The position numbers and the translations under genes are program-made. Below the pieces are notes generated by a model. It made no database searches. It was given only the letters and a program-made list of their open reading frames with translations, and was not told the origin of the DNA. Below are positions 7,177 through 7,901 of a stretch of DNA of 7,901 nt, piece by piece (position 1 is the first letter of the stretch; each line of letters starts with the position of its first letter). The DNA is from CAZDSS01 sp964508185. Lineage in GTDB: Bacteria; Pseudomonadota; Alphaproteobacteria; Sphingomonadales; Govanellaceae. The DNA is taken from the NCBI GenBank assembly GCA_964508185.1, contig CAZDSS010000112.1:1-7901 (forward strand), in the 5' to 3' direction.

Positions 7177-7530
7177 ATGCAAACCGTTTTGCTCGTTATA
7201 CATCTCATCCTTGCGATCGGCCTCGTCGTGACCGTGCTGTTGCAGCGGTCCGAGGGCGGCGCGCTGGGGATCGGCGGGGGGCCGGGGGGCATGCTGTCGC
7301 CGCGCGGTGCGGCCAATCTTCTGACCCGGGCCACGGCGATCCTTGCGGCCGGCTTCTTCATCACAAGCCTTGCGCTGACGATCCTGGCGGACGACGGCTC
7401 GCGGGCCCGCTCGATCATGGAGCGGCCCCTGTCGAACCCCGCGGCCCAGGAGCGCGCGCTTCCGCAACCGGCGGCGCCCGATGCCGGATCGGAATTGCCC
7501 GATCTGCCGGAAGTGCCGATCAGCGAATGA
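7177..7530 (+). CDS. secG: Protein-export membrane protein SecG
   Basis: SecG is the small accessory subunit of the SecYEG translocon, stimulating SecA-driven export through the inner membrane. The 117 residues show the expected plan: a first membrane helix (about 2-22), the conserved cytoplasmic loop QRSEGGALGIGGG (23-35), a second helix (about 50-71), and a variable, Pro/Ala/acidic tail (about 72-117). A tail of this kind is common in alphaproteobacterial SecG. ATG 7177 is preceded by a weak GAGA at 6 bases, but the N-terminus MQTVLLVIHLI fits the family. It lies between tpiA and pyrG, a common arrangement in alphaproteobacteria. A strong hairpin terminator follows 7 bases after the stop codon. 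Confidence 0.96.
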   Translation: MQTVLLVIHLILAIGLVVTVLLQRSEGGALGIGGGPGGMLSPRGAANLLTRATAILAAGFFITSLALTILADDGSRARSIMERPLSNPAAQERALPQPAAPDAGSELPDLPEVPISE

Positions 7531-7536
7531 TTTTTC

Positions 7537-7575
7537 CTTCGGGGGATGGACATGGTGCTTCCCCCGAAGTTTCTT
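7537..7575 (+). terminator. Rho-independent terminator after secG
   Basis: CTTCGGGGG (7537-7545) is perfectly complementary to CCCCCGAAG (7561-7569): a 9-bp stem with a 15-base loop, followed by TTTCTT (7570-7575). It begins 7 bases after the secG stop and ends 42 bases before the pyrG start. The T-tract is interrupted and the loop is long, so termination may be partial. On the minus strand there is no T-run after the hairpin, so it works in the plus direction only. Confidence 0.7.
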
Positions 7576-7616
7576 CCAGTTCCTGAATCTCGAGTAAAAG
7601 GCCGTTAGTCCAGCCT

Positions 7617-7901
7617 ATGACGCGCTTTATATTCATCACGGGTGGTGTGGTCTCCTCGCTCGGCAAGGGCCTGATGTCGGCGTCGCTCGGGGCACTCCTC
7701 CAGGCGCGGGGCTTCAAGGTCCGCCTGCGTAAGCTTGACCCCTATCTCAACGTCGATCCGGGTACCATGAGCCCCTACCAGCATGGCGAGGTCTATGTGA
7801 CCGACGACGGGGCGGAAACGGACCTCGACCTCGGGCATTACGAACGCTTCACGGGGGTGGCGTCGCGCCAGAGCGACAACATCACCTCGGGCCGAATCTA
7901 C
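7617..7901 (+). CDS. pyrG: CTP synthase (PyrG), N-terminal part, truncated by window end
   Basis: PyrG aminates UTP to CTP using ATP and glutamine-derived ammonia, the last step of pyrimidine nucleotide synthesis. My translation gives 95 residues starting MTRFIFITGG and open to the window edge; the full enzyme is usually about 540 residues, so only part of the synthetase domain is here. Visible signatures are the ATP-binding loop TGGVVSSLGKG (8-18), KLDPYLNVDPGTMSP (39-53), QHGEV (55-59), the metal-binding DDGAETDLDLGHYERF (63-78) and the start of the following conserved block at SDNITSGRIY (86-95). The start matches the family exactly, yet no Shine-Dalgarno lies within 5-12 bases; the nearest purine run is AAAAGG (7596-7601), about 15 bases away. 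The gene follows the secG terminator, so it needs its own promoter or read-through; only a poor -10-like TAAAAG (7595-7600) is visible. Confidence 0.97.
   Translation, partial: MTRFIFITGGVVSSLGKGLMSASLGALLQARGFKVRLRKLDPYLNVDPGTMSPYQHGEVYVTDDGAETDLDLGHYERFTGVASRQSDNITSGRIY

Overview
The window is high-GC chromosomal DNA carrying core metabolic and housekeeping genes. The protein sequences and the grouping (a PpiD-type chaperone next to trpE, with tpiA, secG and pyrG divergent from it) suggest an alphaproteobacterium; I cannot name a genus. I see no mobile element, CRISPR array, tRNA or rRNA, and no base-composition break that would suggest recent transfer.

Layout: the left two thirds holds minus-strand genes, read right to left as ppiD, trpE, trpG, trpD (cut off by the left edge). 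One plus-strand gene, a membrane-anchored divergent polysaccharide deacetylase (YibQ-like), sits between trpE and trpG. It converges on trpE with only 2 bases between the stop codons and diverges from trpG with at most 56 bases before the first possible start. The right third is on the plus strand: tpiA, secG and the first 95 codons of pyrG (cut off by the right edge). A 119-base divergent region (6162-6280) separates ppiD from tpiA. No stretch over 300 bases lacks a gene.

Function: TrpE and TrpG form anthranilate synthase and TrpD performs the next tryptophan step. PpiD-like and SecG both belong to protein export across the inner membrane. TpiA is a glycolytic enzyme and PyrG makes CTP. Regulatory sites visible by eye are candidate promoters for the deacetylase, ppiD, tpiA and secG, a hairpin with an 8-codon mini-ORF in front of trpE, and a good intrinsic terminator between secG and pyrG.

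The point most worth following is the trpE / opposing gene / trpGD arrangement, which could be a noncontiguous operon with antisense overlap. I found no convincing undescribed system; most of the window is ordinary core genome.
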